DNA of 64,000 nt from SpSt-333 sp040751955 (GTDB lineage: Bacteria; Bacteroidota; Ignavibacteria; UBA10030; UBA8401). Both the position numbers and the translations under genes were made by a program. The stretch covers positions 96,055-160,054 of the forward strand of contig JBFMFY010000002.1 in assembly GCA_040751955.1 (NCBI GenBank). The letters are read 5' to 3'. Shown piece after piece: positions 1-8,790 of the stretch. Positions within the stretch are counted from its first letter, which is position 1, and the number at the start of each line of letters is the position of its first letter. The notes beneath the pieces were generated by a model. That model did not search any database. It saw only the letters and a list, made by a program, of their open reading frames with translations, and had not been told where the DNA came from.

Positions 1-156
1 ATTGTCTCGGATTCGCTTGTTATGATCGCCGCTGTCGGTAATACAACGGTAGGCAATGGAAAGTATAAGAACATCGACGGCAGCAGCGGCAAAATTCAAT
101 ATGCCGTTCACATTTTTCCGTCGGTGCCGCGGCATATCATTGAAAGAAACAATTGA
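1..156 (+). CDS. C-terminal end of an unidentified protein (cut by window edge)
   Basis: An open frame enters from the left edge and stops with TGA at 154-156, leaving 51 visible residues. The stretch is soluble in character and I do not recognise its family. The stop codon overlaps the strong ribosome binding site of the following membrane protein, so the two are probably cotranscribed. The start and most of the gene lie outside the window. Confidence 0.55.
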   Translation: MVSDSLVMIAAVGNTTVGNGKYKNIDGSSGKIQYAVHIFPSVPRHIIERNN

Positions 157-170
157 GGAGGAACATGCTC

Positions 171-572
171 ATGAACACATCACAACAACAATGGATCTCA
201 TTTCCTCCCAATTGGACATGGATCACCGTCGGTTACTGTTTCTATATTCTCGGGCATCTTTTTCCCCTTGCACTGCTCTATTGGCTGGCGGGAAGCGGCG
301 GGATCGTCCGCATGATTGCGGGTGCGTGGTCGTTCGGCGGACTTGCAGTAGTTGCATTCATCATCGGGTACCGGTCACGCGGAGTGACGATCATCGAGCC
401 GGTCGTTGCTGCGTTGGTCTATGCAGCAACAATGAACGTAGCGTTCTCCAGTTTTTGGACCGGAACGCTGGAGATCAACGGTACGCTGTGGCTGGTGCTT
501 GCCTTCGTCGCTTCATCCATTTCGGCGACGATCGGCGAAGTATTACAGCATATGAAAACAAAACAGGCGTAA
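171..572 (+). CDS. small integral membrane protein, unknown function
   Basis: Encodes about 133 residues with four evident hydrophobic segments: near residues 15-38, 45-65, 70-95 and 105-125. That leaves little outside the membrane. The frame stays open upstream to a TTG at 153, but an AGGAGG at 156-161 sits nine bases before the ATG at 171, which favours 171; the ATG at 165 is too close to it. The gene follows the previous one directly. No catalytic motif or family signature was recognised. Confidence 0.7.
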   Translation: MNTSQQQWISFPPNWTWITVGYCFYILGHLFPLALLYWLAGSGGIVRMIAGAWSFGGLAVVAFIIGYRSRGVTIIEPVVAALVYAATMNVAFSSFWTGTLEINGTLWLVLAFVASSISATIGEVLQHMKTKQA

Positions 573-617
573 AAAAAACGACGTGCAATAAAAGTGATCT
601 CGAAAAAAATTAGCATT

Positions 618-707
618 GTCATCCTGAGCAAGTGAGCGAAGCGAGCGCGTCGAAGGATGCTTCGACGCGTCACATTAAAAAAGCAACTGTGACTTGCTCA
701 GCATGAC
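618..707. repeat. double-hairpin dispersed repeat (REP-like)
   Basis: An outer inverted repeat pairs 618-633 with 692-707 (16 bases, one mismatch; left arm GTCATCCTGAGCAAGT). It encloses an inner perfect 10-base hairpin, 646-655 with 660-669. The left arm shares the GTCATCCTGAGC core with a copy at 18788-18812. It lies between two converging genes and may also act as a terminator. Confidence 0.65.
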
Positions 708-753
708 TATGATTTAAGAATGTTACGTAAGACTACTGTTGAGACCACCCGTA

Positions 754-2046
754 CTATACCACAACCTTCGTGGCGAGACGTTCCATAATTTTATCGGCGA
801 TGAACTTTGCATCGTCACGGATGCCGTAGATGATGCCGGACTTCCGCGTGCGCAGCCACGGGAATCCTATGAAGTACAATCCTTCCACATCAGAGATCCC
901 GTTTTTGTGTAGCGGCAACCCGTGTTTGTCGAGGACGGGAATGTGTATCCAACTGAAATCGGCAGTGAATCCAGTTGTCCAGATGATCGTGCCGATTCCC
1001 TCTTTTTTTATGTCGAGGGAAGCAATATCCGAAGCGCACGATGCCTCAATGTCCGGCTGATCCGCTTCATCATACTCGTTCTCTGGTGCATCCATTCCCG
1101 ACGTAATGATGAACTCGTCGATCATCTTTTTAACCGTCAGTGAAAACTCATCTGCAAAATGGACGCTCTGCGCGGCATTCAGTTGAAAGTACAGCGTCGT
1201 ATTGTCGGCGTTTTCAAGCCGCCCGAGGATCGTTGCGCCGTCGCGCGCGAGTGACTGCAAACTGACCGTGTGTCCCAACGGTCCAATGCCGGAGACTTGC
1301 GGCTGCGTCATGGAGAGAATGCGCGGATCGGGGACTTTGTCCGCCGGCATTTCAGTAAATTTCAGCAGCGTCAGCCATTCGAAAATATCCTTTCCTCTGT
1401 ACCGCCGCGGTACGCGAGCAACCAGACTTGAAGCGAGAAATACTTTTTTTCCTGCCTGCAGCAACTCTTCGGCGATCTGGCAGCCCGATTGCGCACTGCC
1501 GACAACGAGGACGGCGCCATCAGGAAGTTGTCGTGGATTTTTATACGTGCAGGTATGCAACTGCACAATCGACTCAGGAATTTCTTTTGCAAACGGCGGG
1601 ACCTTCTTTTCATTCATGCATCCGGAAGCGACAACAATGCTGGTACACCGCAGATTCCGTTCAACACCATTCTCCGAGGTTGCGACATTGAAATACGGAG
1701 ATTGTTTTTCAACGCTGAGAACGTTCGTTTGCTCGCGAACGGGTAAACTGAATTTTTCGGCGTACGATTGGAGCGAGTGAATGAATTCCGCAACAGAAGA
1801 AAAACCTTCGGGATTATCTCCGCAGTATTCATCACCCGGAAGGACACTCAATGCGTTGGGTGTGTTCAGTGCAAACGAATCCCACCGCTGCGACCGCCAT
1901 GTCTGTCCGATCAGTCCTCGTTCCAGCACGATATGACGGATATTGTGTTGAGAAAGAAAATAGCTGATACTCAGTCCGGCATGTCCGGCGCCGGTAATAA
2001 TGACGTCGTAGATCGCGTCATCTTGATGTTGTAGCTGTTCCCCCAT
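754..2046 (-). CDS. FAD-dependent monooxygenase / CzcO-like oxidoreductase
   Basis: A 430-residue flavoprotein of the flavin-containing monooxygenase type. The N-terminal FAD-binding Rossmann motif GAGHAG is at residues 19-24, followed by the family-typical QTWRSQRWDSF stretch. A second dinucleotide motif, VVGSAQSG, lies near residue 180 and would bind NADPH. An ATG-type (TTGF) segment near residue 370 is also typical of these enzymes. Family members oxygenate small organic substrates; some are annotated as involved in cation transport without real evidence. The substrate cannot be read from the sequence. The gene stands alone, convergent with the upstream plus-strand gene. Confidence 0.82.
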   Translation of the reverse strand: MGEQLQHQDDAIYDVIITGAGHAGLSISYFLSQHNIRHIVLERGLIGQTWRSQRWDSFALNTPNALSVLPGDEYCGDNPEGFSSVAEFIHSLQSYAEKFSLPVREQTNVLSVEKQSPYFNVATSENGVERNLRCTSIVVASGCMNEKKVPPFAKEIPESIVQLHTCTYKNPRQLPDGAVLVVGSAQSGCQIAEELLQAGKKVFLASSLVARVPRRYRGKDIFEWLTLLKFTEMPADKVPDPRILSMTQPQVSGIGPLGHTVSLQSLARDGATILGRLENADNTTLYFQLNAAQSVHFADEFSLTVKKMIDEFIITSGMDAPENEYDEADQPDIEASCASDIASLDIKKEGIGTIIWTTGFTADFSWIHIPVLDKHGLPLHKNGISDVEGLYFIGFPWLRTRKSGIIYGIRDDAKFIADKIMERLATKVVV

Positions 2047-2281
2047 GGAGTGTTCCAGATGTTTTCACAAACCGACATCGTACGCCGTGTTCATGGATCG
2101 TCGGAATTCCTCTTCGTTGTCGTGTTCGTTGTAAATTTTAAATTGATGACTGTAATCGTCTTTTGGAAAATAGACAATAGCATGGAATTTTTTATTTTCG
2201 ATTTGTTCTTTCAATCAAATAATCACTTTCGATGTAATTTTTTTCATCGAACATCGCCACTCCTCGTTCTTATCATGTCGC

Positions 2282-2977
2282 TCATTTTCCCATATACATG
2301 AATCGGAACGGAATTTTCGGTTGACGAGGACTGGTCGTCTCAAGATAAAAATATGTATCGGTAAGAGTTTTTGTGCGTGGGGTGTAGATAAAAGAAATTG
2401 TAATGCTATCTGAAGGATTGACCGTACGGAGAGCGATCCCTGTGCGGATCGACGTATCGGTACTCGTAACGCCGCGGAATGTGATCGTTTCCGGTGATGT
2501 ATTCTTGAAAACGAATGATGCTGTTGACGGCACGCCGACATTCGACGAACCGAAATTTAGGATCGGCATTTTCGGCACCACGTCCAATTCTGTTGTGACC
2601 GTTCCCGTGATTACGGCATCTACGAACATCGCCGCCGGATCGTTCGATTGGATCGTAACTGTCTTCGTGATCTTTCCATCGAACCCGGCTGAATTGTACG
2701 ACACCTCAATCGTATCGGCGGCACCCGGTGCAAGCGTCGGTACCGAATTTTTTGCCGACGTACACCCGCACGACGTTTCAATACGGGAGATCGTCAATGG
2801 CTTGTTACCGGTGTTGCTTACTACCAGGTTGATCTTTTTTATCTCTCCCCGGTAGATCGTTCCCAGATCAAATTTTTTACTGTTCAGACGGATTTTCGGC
2901 TGTGCGGCAAGCATACCTGTGCCAAGAATAAGCGATGCAAGCATACCGAGGGAGAATAAAACGCGTGTCATGAACAT
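2282..2977 (-). CDS. DUF1573 domain secreted protein
   Basis: A 231-residue protein with a signal peptide (about residues 1-25, ending AAQ) and a DUF1573 domain (about 30-120). The hallmark SCGCT motif with the surrounding IETSCGCTSAK context is clear. A second immunoglobulin-like (ASPM/SPD-2/Hydin type) module follows to the C-terminus. Such proteins are common in the Bacteroidota envelope, and their role is not well defined. A second in-frame ATG lies two codons in, at 2971; the first is kept. The gene is monocistronic. Confidence 0.8.
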   Translation of the reverse strand: MFMTRVLFSLGMLASLILGTGMLAAQPKIRLNSKKFDLGTIYRGEIKKINLVVSNTGNKPLTISRIETSCGCTSAKNSVPTLAPGAADTIEVSYNSAGFDGKITKTVTIQSNDPAAMFVDAVITGTVTTELDVVPKMPILNFGSSNVGVPSTASFVFKNTSPETITFRGVTSTDTSIRTGIALRTVNPSDSITISFIYTPRTKTLTDTYFYLETTSPRQPKIPFRFMYMGK

Positions 2978-3149
2978 TCCAAATTCTGTTCCTTCAAGAT
3001 AAACTTTTCTTGGATGAAAGGGAAAAGAAATTTAGAGGAGTTCAAGCAGACGTGGTTTGCCTGGGCTTGATGTGATCATGAGACAAAATAAAAAAAATAG
3101 TTTATATTCATAGAGCGCAGTTGTAATTCTTCTAATGAAAGAAAGAGAT

Positions 3150-4070
3150 ATGATCAACCGTTCGTTCACTTGGAAAACGATCTTTGCCTTTACCGCCATT
3201 TACGTTATTTGGGGATCGACGTATCTTGCGATCCGTTATGCTGTTGAAACGATCCCGCCGTTCCTGATGATGGGTGCCCGTTCAGTGATTGCCGGATTGA
3301 TACTGGTCTTGTGGAGCCGCTCCAGAGGAGCAGTTGAACTCCGTCGGGAACACCTTCCGGCATTGTTCATCATCGGCATTTCGTTCTTCCTTGTTGGGCA
3401 CGGACTGCTGGCATGGGCGCAGCAGCGTGTTCCATCGGGACTTGCCGCAGTGCTTGTGGCGTCTGAACCGTTGACGATCTTTTTAATTGAACGGTTCTTC
3501 ACCCGCGATACAAAAATAAAGATGCAAGGGATGTTTGGTTTGCTGTTGGGATTTGCAGCGATCGTTTATTTGATTGCTTCAACAAAGGGAATCGATACCT
3601 CGGACACCGATATTTTCGCCTCCATTGCCATCGTCTTTGGCGCATCGTCCTGGGCGGCGGGAGCGGTTTATTCGCGTGTTGCAAAACTTCCCGGTTCTCC
3701 GGTCACTTCAGCCGGGATTGAATTGATCATTGGCGGCATCTTCCTGCTGCTCGCCGGCGCTGCGTTCGGCGAAATGCGGGAGTTTAGAATAGATGCTGTG
3801 TCGCTCCGCTCACTGCTCTCACTCGGATATCTGATTGTTTTCGGTTCTGTTATTACATTCAGTGCGTACATCTGGCTGCTTGGGCATACATCTGCCACGC
3901 GTATTTCTACTCATACGTATGTCAATCCTTTGATCGCAATTTTGCTCGGATGGCTGATCGCAAGTGAAGAGTTGACGATCGAGATGCTCATTGCGACGGT
4001 ATTCATTGTTATCTCCGTTGCACTCGTACTGAATGATCCGCAAAAGTCTTCTTCACGAGATTCGCACTGA
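3150..4070 (+). CDS. EamA-family (DMT superfamily) exporter
   Basis: About 306 residues with ten predicted membrane helices in two EamA repeats. The N-terminal IYVIWGSTYLAIRYAV motif is characteristic of the YedA/RhaT-like drug/metabolite transporters, and the second repeat starts near residue 150. These proteins export amino acids or other metabolites from the cytoplasm. The substrate is unknown. The ATG at 3150 has a purine-rich AAAGAAAGAG just upstream. An in-frame ATG at 3135 has no such site, so 3150 is preferred with modest certainty. Confidence 0.85.
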   Translation: MINRSFTWKTIFAFTAIYVIWGSTYLAIRYAVETIPPFLMMGARSVIAGLILVLWSRSRGAVELRREHLPALFIIGISFFLVGHGLLAWAQQRVPSGLAAVLVASEPLTIFLIERFFTRDTKIKMQGMFGLLLGFAAIVYLIASTKGIDTSDTDIFASIAIVFGASSWAAGAVYSRVAKLPGSPVTSAGIELIIGGIFLLLAGAAFGEMREFRIDAVSLRSLLSLGYLIVFGSVITFSAYIWLLGHTSATRISTHTYVNPLIAILLGWLIASEELTIEMLIATVFIVISVALVLNDPQKSSSRDSH

Positions 4071-4160
4071 CATCAGTTGTTTGCTTGACCAGTTTGTCGC
4101 ATTTTTACAATCGGTCTCGTCTTTCCTTTGTTATATTATGTGAAACATGATGGAGGGAAT

Positions 4161-4592
4161 ATGCTCAACGATATGATCCTGAAAAAAGAAACTGTGTTCA
4201 ACGCTCCTGTCGAAGCGGTGTGGGATGCACTGACGAATCCGGAGAAGATCAAATTATATTTGTTCGGAACGAAAGCGATCTCTGATTGGAAGGAGGGGAG
4301 TCCGCTTCTCTTTACGGGAGAATGGAATGGGAAGCAGTACACGGACAAAGGAACAATACTGACATTTGAGAAGAACAAAATATTCCGGTACAACTATTGG
4401 AGTTCATTCTCTCCGCTGCCCGATGCACCGGAGAACTATTCCGTTCTCACATTTATCTTGTCATCAAACGGCGGTAAAACACAACTGACACTCGAACAAA
4501 AAGGATTCGTCGATGAGAAAGCATACAATCATTCCGTCGAAAATTGGGAATCGGTAATGAAAACTATGAGAGAAATCGTGGAAAAGGGGTAG
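4161..4592 (+). CDS. SRPBCC (AHSA1-like START) domain protein
   Basis: A 143-residue single-domain protein of the SRPBCC ligand-binding fold. The KKETVFNAPVEAVWDALTNPEKIKLY opening is typical of AHSA1-like members: a first beta strand, then the helix-grip VWDALT. A GGAGGG directly upstream of the ATG at 4161 decides the start over the longer frame from 4128. Such proteins bind hydrophobic ligands or act as cofactors; no specific function can be assigned. The next gene, on the opposite strand, ends only six bases away. Confidence 0.8.
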   Translation: MLNDMILKKETVFNAPVEAVWDALTNPEKIKLYLFGTKAISDWKEGSPLLFTGEWNGKQYTDKGTILTFEKNKIFRYNYWSSFSPLPDAPENYSVLTFILSSNGGKTQLTLEQKGFVDEKAYNHSVENWESVMKTMREIVEKG

Positions 4593-4598
4593 AAGATT

Positions 4599-5165
4599 CT
4601 ATCGGATCGTCCCGAAACGCTTGTTTGCTGCAGTCATCCTGATGAAATACCGTAAACGCTTCCTGAATTCAGCCGGACGCTTGCGCGCGCCGTCGATCCA
4701 ACCGACACGGATGTGTTTGTACGCCGCGGGAAATTTTCGGAAGTTTTTCCATACTACCGGATCGGATTTCAATACATCGAGAATATCTTTCGGCAGTAAA
4801 AATTTTTTTGGTGCGGATGTCTTCTTTTCAAGATGAAGTTTAATACGTTCGAGTCCGAAGCGTGTCATCTTTTTCGCTTTGATAAGCCGCCGGACTCGTT
4901 CCTTGTTCAGCTCGGAAAGAATACTCTTCGGTCTTCGCGGACTGAATCGCTGATACCAACTTTGATTGTCGCGTGGTTTTGTAATACTATCGATCCATCC
5001 GTAACAGAGCGCTTCTTCCACTGCAGCGTTATACGGAATACGGGGCTTTCCGCTTTCTTTCCTGTAGTAGATCAGCCAAATCTCCGCAGCGGTCGTGTGG
5101 TTTTTTGATAACCACGATCTCCATTGTTTCCGGTTTGTAACATACAACGTAGTACCGACTTCCAT
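4599..5165 (-). CDS. YdeI/OmpD-associated family protein
   Basis: A 188-residue protein matching the YdeI (OmdA) family. It opens with the LYVTNRKQWRSWLSKNH motif, then WLIYYRK and the diagnostic EEALCYGWIDS and WYQRFSPRR stretches at about residues 48-80. The basic, lysine/arginine-rich C-terminal half is also typical. Some relatives are described as bacteriocin-protection proteins, but the biochemical activity is unknown. It sits at the head of a minus-strand run and converges with the SRPBCC gene. Confidence 0.85.
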   Translation of the reverse strand: MEVGTTLYVTNRKQWRSWLSKNHTTAAEIWLIYYRKESGKPRIPYNAAVEEALCYGWIDSITKPRDNQSWYQRFSPRRPKSILSELNKERVRRLIKAKKMTRFGLERIKLHLEKKTSAPKKFLLPKDILDVLKSDPVVWKNFRKFPAAYKHIRVGWIDGARKRPAEFRKRLRYFIRMTAANKRFGTIR

Positions 5166-5178
5166 ATTCTGTCTGATA

Positions 5179-5526
5179 TCAATGGATTGTTTCGTTACCC
5201 AGTGGGCGTCCAGTCAGCGAGTACATTTCAGGGGAGCCGGGTTTCAGCAAACACGCATTCCCGAAAACTCTTGTGAGTGCATTATTGATGGATTCAACAA
5301 CTGCATTGAGGTCCTGCTCGCTTGCAACCTCACCTCGATAGAATGTGTCTTTTTCGCCGTTGAGTCGTTGTATAAAATGCACCCATTCGAATGCGCCGTT
5401 CTTTTTCTTTTTTGCGAGCAGTTTGTAAAATCCGATATCGGGGATCTGTGGCGTAATCCACGCTCCGGCGATTGATTCTCCTTCGCCGATATTCATTACC
5501 GCTTGAACGGAAGATGGGTCGCTCAT
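5179..5526 (-). CDS. hypothetical protein, 115 residues
   Basis: A small soluble alpha/beta protein of unrecognised family. It lacks a signal peptide and membrane segments and has a basic KKKK patch near residue 40. A GTG lies immediately before the ATG at 5526, and either could be used. It follows the STAS-like gene by only a few bases, so the pair is very likely cotranscribed and may act together. I see no catalytic motif. Confidence 0.6.
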   Translation of the reverse strand: MSDPSSVQAVMNIGEGESIAGAWITPQIPDIGFYKLLAKKKKNGAFEWVHFIQRLNGEKDTFYRGEVASEQDLNAVVESINNALTRVFGNACLLKPGSPEMYSLTGRPLGNETIH

Positions 5527-5533
5527 CACAGGC

Positions 5534-5914
5534 TCACTTTTTTTTGTTCAATAGCCAATGCAATGCCGCGGAGGTTTCGTAAAACAATTCCACATTCACT
5601 CCGCGGATGTGGGCAAGATTTTCTGCAAACTTTAATCCTCGTTTATTGTGCGCAGTATTCAGGTCAACATAAGCCAAGCGGGCTCCGATGGTTTTCGCCT
5701 TCGTGAAGTTCTTAGTAATGACCTCGAAAATTTCAAATGTATCCAGATTAGATCCCGTGAGGTTTTCTTCGATAAGTACGTTGCTGCAGTGATACTGCAG
5801 ACATGCATCATACACGTCATTGAAATAGCCCAGTACATTTTCCAATGTGTTTTTACCTTCAACTTTCACGTGCAAGTATTCTTCTTTGAATTCGATTTTT
5901 ACTGTATAACTCAT
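5534..5914 (-). CDS. STAS/SpoIIAA-like small protein
   Basis: A 126-residue protein with alternating strands and helices. It opens with YTVKIEFKEEYLHVKVEG, resembling the first strands of the SpoIIAA-like/STAS fold seen in many short Bacteroidota proteins. NVLIEENLTG at about residue 45 corresponds to the central strand and following loop. The usual serine phosphorylation site of anti-sigma antagonists is not obvious, so a signalling role is only possible. It forms a pair with the downstream gene at 5179-5526. Confidence 0.6.
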   Translation of the reverse strand: MSYTVKIEFKEEYLHVKVEGKNTLENVLGYFNDVYDACLQYHCSNVLIEENLTGSNLDTFEIFEVITKNFTKAKTIGARLAYVDLNTAHNKRGLKFAENLAHIRGVNVELFYETSAALHWLLNKKK

Positions 5915-5994
5915 AGCGTATTTTAAAGGTAAATATTTTTGTGTACAGATAATTTGATTGGTATACTATAGGTGACATGTAAAAATAGCAAAAA

Positions 5995-6849
5995 TTATTT
6001 AAGAATTTTGATAATTGCAGAGTAATCTTCTTTTCCAAGTCCCTGTAATACTGCCTGCTCCAACACTAATTTCATCGCTTCAGAAATCGGTGCTTTCAAA
6101 GAAAATGTTTGCGCTGCACGAAGAAACAGATTGGTATCCTTCAGTAAATTTTCAAGGAAGAATCGGGGAGCAAAATTATTTTCCAGGATAGATTTTCCCT
6201 TGGTCTGATACATTACTGAATTAAGTGCAGAAAAATTCAACACTTCAAGCACCTTTTCTCCCCCGATCCCGGCACGATCTGCATACACCAACGCTTGTGA
6301 AAGTGTTCCGATCATACCCGTGATAAATGAATTCATAATCAGTTTCATGCTTGATGCCTGCTCTGATCGAGGGAACCGCCAGATTCTATTGCCGAGGATT
6401 TTTAATGTGGTTTCAGCTTTTGCAAACGCTTCGTCGGTGCCGCCAACAAACAGCATGAGCGACCCATCGGTAGCCTGAGGAATGCTGCCGAGCACAGGCG
6501 AGTGGAGAAAATACCTGCCGCTTTGGCTGAATTCTTTTTCAAGGGATGAAGTAAGGGAAGGGGAAACGGTGCTGCAATCGATATGAAGAGATTCCTTCCG
6601 CAATGTCGATTCTATCTGTGTTGCAGTTGACCGCAATGCCTCGTCATTTGTCAGCATGGTGATGATAACATCTGTTCTTGCGGCAACTTCTGCGGGGGAT
6701 GTTTCGAGAATCGCTCCTTTCCGTACAAGTGGGGCGCATTTTTCTTTTGTTCGATTGAATATGTGAACCGTGTACCCGGCATCGATGAGTCGCATCGCCA
6801 TCGGTGCCCCCATCAGTCCAATCCCGATGAATCCAATTGTTTGTTTCAT
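5995..6849 (-). CDS. NAD(P)-dependent beta-hydroxyacid dehydrogenase (3-hydroxyisobutyrate dehydrogenase family)
   Basis: A 284-residue enzyme with an N-terminal Rossmann fold, GFIGIGLMGAPMAMRL, at residues 5-20. The all-helical C-terminal domain has the catalytic lysine region SMKLIMNSFI near residue 167. This matches the 3-hydroxyisobutyrate / tartronate semialdehyde reductase / glyoxylate reductase family. These act in the cytoplasm on short beta-hydroxyacids or semialdehydes; the substrate cannot be told apart here. The gene starts four bases after the CHAD-domain gene ends, suggesting cotranscription, though no functional link is known. Confidence 0.87.
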   Translation of the reverse strand: MKQTIGFIGIGLMGAPMAMRLIDAGYTVHIFNRTKEKCAPLVRKGAILETSPAEVAARTDVIITMLTNDEALRSTATQIESTLRKESLHIDCSTVSPSLTSSLEKEFSQSGRYFLHSPVLGSIPQATDGSLMLFVGGTDEAFAKAETTLKILGNRIWRFPRSEQASSMKLIMNSFITGMIGTLSQALVYADRAGIGGEKVLEVLNFSALNSVMYQTKGKSILENNFAPRFFLENLLKDTNLFLRAAQTFSLKAPISEAMKLVLEQAVLQGLGKEDYSAIIKILK

Positions 6850-6853
6850 AGCA

Positions 6854-7792
6854 TTATCGTTGTGTAGTGACCAGATCGGTTAATTTTTTCCATGTAAGAT
6901 CCCGTTCCGCTTGTTTCCATATCCGTGCAAACGCTTTATACTGCTTCATCTCTTCGGTTCTTGCAGTATCTGCAAGATACAAAATTCCTTTTTCAATACG
7001 TGAAAATTGCGACGTGTCTCCGAAGAATTTTGCGGTCCGCTTCCGTTCCTTTTCAATGAATTGCGGCAGCGTTTGCAGCCACACAGTGCAGTCATGCATC
7101 TCTCCCAGCGTATCCTGAATTGCCCGTACGATTTTGATGAACCGTTTCAGTCTTCCGCGATACACGGAGTTGAAAATTTCCATCACATATCTCAGCCGTT
7201 TTGCGGCAATACGCATCTGATGCAACTGAATGGTTGCCGAAGGCTGATGCACAAATTGTTCGAAGGAAAGAAGCGATGAGAGGTGAACGACAACCTCGCG
7301 CGTCGCGCGCTGCCGCAGCGTCAACGGCAAGCGGCGTTTCGGCATCGGCGCGGTGAGTGCGCGTTGCATGATTTCGACGACGCGATGCCGTTCAAAATAT
7401 TTTATTGCCGCCTCAATCTTTGCAGTTTGTTTTTCCCGTTTCTGTTTCAATCGTAACGCCAATCGCTCCAGACCGAACCGATACTTTCGCGGGAGAAAAT
7501 TTGTCAATAAGCGCTGTATGAACAATCGCTGCACATCGCAATCGCGTGCGGCGCCTGCCGATTTCCTGAGTCTGCGTACGCACCGTTCGCAAACATGAAG
7601 CGGCTGCGCAGGGATGCAATCGGAAAAAAGCAATGCCGCAGCGTGAAATCTCCGTGAGGCAACGCGCATGTCATGGACTGCATCGATATCGCTTCTTGAG
7701 TGGACGTTATTGATTTCAGAAAGAAGAACGGCAAATCGTTTTGCAAGTGTGCGTCTGCCAAATACAAGGTACGATGGAAGGCGATGGATCAT
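6854..7792 (-). CDS. CHAD domain protein
   Basis: About 312 residues forming a helical CHAD domain. The two conserved histidine-containing helices are present: AVHDMRVASRRFHAA near residue 40 and LHQMRIAAKRLRYVMEIF near residue 205, both rich in arginine and lysine. CHAD domains bind inorganic polyphosphate and are often next to CYTH/triphosphate tunnel enzymes, absent here. The protein is strongly basic. A TTG at 7801 could extend it by three residues, but the ATG at 7792 is preferred. No ribosome binding site is clear at either. Confidence 0.82.
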   Translation of the reverse strand: MIHRLPSYLVFGRRTLAKRFAVLLSEINNVHSRSDIDAVHDMRVASRRFHAAALLFSDCIPAQPLHVCERCVRRLRKSAGAARDCDVQRLFIQRLLTNFLPRKYRFGLERLALRLKQKREKQTAKIEAAIKYFERHRVVEIMQRALTAPMPKRRLPLTLRQRATREVVVHLSSLLSFEQFVHQPSATIQLHQMRIAAKRLRYVMEIFNSVYRGRLKRFIKIVRAIQDTLGEMHDCTVWLQTLPQFIEKERKRTAKFFGDTSQFSRIEKGILYLADTARTEEMKQYKAFARIWKQAERDLTWKKLTDLVTTQR

Positions 7793-7831
7793 TGTTGACA
7801 ATAAATAAAAAGTGCGGACAGGCTCCTATTG

Positions 7832-8590
7832 TTATTGCTTCAAGAATATAAAAGCATGATTTTCAAACGCCGGGAGATTTGAAAACCTGCCGTGGTTTTT
7901 GAAATAGACTTCGCGGAATCCAAAGCTGCTCATCGTTCTCCGCAGATCATCATCCGTGATTCCCCATTGAAAGATGTTGTGAATATCCTTCCACGGCTTT
8001 TTATAATCCGGATGGATCTCGTTCGCATGGGCATACACGTATCTGTATGTCTCCTCTCTTCCACGCGGTACGAGAGAGATATATGCTTCGATCGGAAGAT
8101 CGGTCAGGCGGACGGTGTTGTTTCCTTTGATATACTGTTGATTGAAAATGACAAAGCAGGAAACATTCTTTGCATAGTTGGCAATGACCTCATTCCATGA
8201 GGGATTTGCCTGGTGCAAAAGAACATCGAAGAAAAATACCGCATCGACCGGACCAATCGTATCGACAGTTTCTTTCCGCGCAAAATCCTGCTGCAGCACT
8301 GTCAGTGCCGGAACTTTTGAGAGTTTGTCCCGAAGTCCGTTCGGAAAGTTTGTATCGACCAAGATTCCGCGCCGGATCGGATGTTTTCGCAATGCATACA
8401 GTGAATATCCGGCATTCACGTTCCACACGCCTCCCAAATCTGCAAACGATTGTGCGGATGGAAGAACATTCCGGAAGACCATGTCGATCAACCTCAATTT
8501 ATCGGTATCGACGTAGATGTTATATCCGGACAAAAGGTTCGGAGCATTCTTGATTATTTTTTTGATGCGATGGAGTGCAAGAGAAGTCAT
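7832..8590 (-). CDS. class I SAM-dependent methyltransferase-like protein
   Basis: A 252-residue protein with a partly preserved methyltransferase fold. SFADLGGVWNVNAGYSLYAL (about residues 48-67) fills the place of motif I. GILVDTNFP is the acidic strand 2, and VDAVFFFDVLLHQ near residue 118 resembles the post-I strand. The glycine loop is unusual (DLGGVWNVNAGY rather than DxGxGxG). SAM binding is therefore likely but not certain. The C-terminal third is specific to this protein. Substrate unknown. About 30 bases separate it from the downstream CHAD gene. Confidence 0.6.
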   Translation of the reverse strand: MTSLALHRIKKIIKNAPNLLSGYNIYVDTDKLRLIDMVFRNVLPSAQSFADLGGVWNVNAGYSLYALRKHPIRRGILVDTNFPNGLRDKLSKVPALTVLQQDFARKETVDTIGPVDAVFFFDVLLHQANPSWNEVIANYAKNVSCFVIFNQQYIKGNNTVRLTDLPIEAYISLVPRGREETYRYVYAHANEIHPDYKKPWKDIHNIFQWGITDDDLRRTMSSFGFREVYFKNHGRFSNLPAFENHAFIFLKQ

Positions 8591-8790
8591 GATTGTGCCG
8601 GCAGATATTTTTCTTTGATGATATTCAGATGAAGCAGTTTATATCCTGCAAGAGAGTAGATTACCACTCGTACTAATATAATGAACATTTATCTTTCTGC
8701 CGCGCAACTAGTCATTCCCACGAATGGCGGCGAAGAGTTTTGTGACGCTTACATTTGTTTCTTTGATTTCCGCAGCCACACGTTGCATTA

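Noticed and set aside
56..613. 185-codon frame overlapping the first membrane protein
   Set aside because: Out of frame with a well-supported gene that has its own ribosome binding site; composition is shadow-like.
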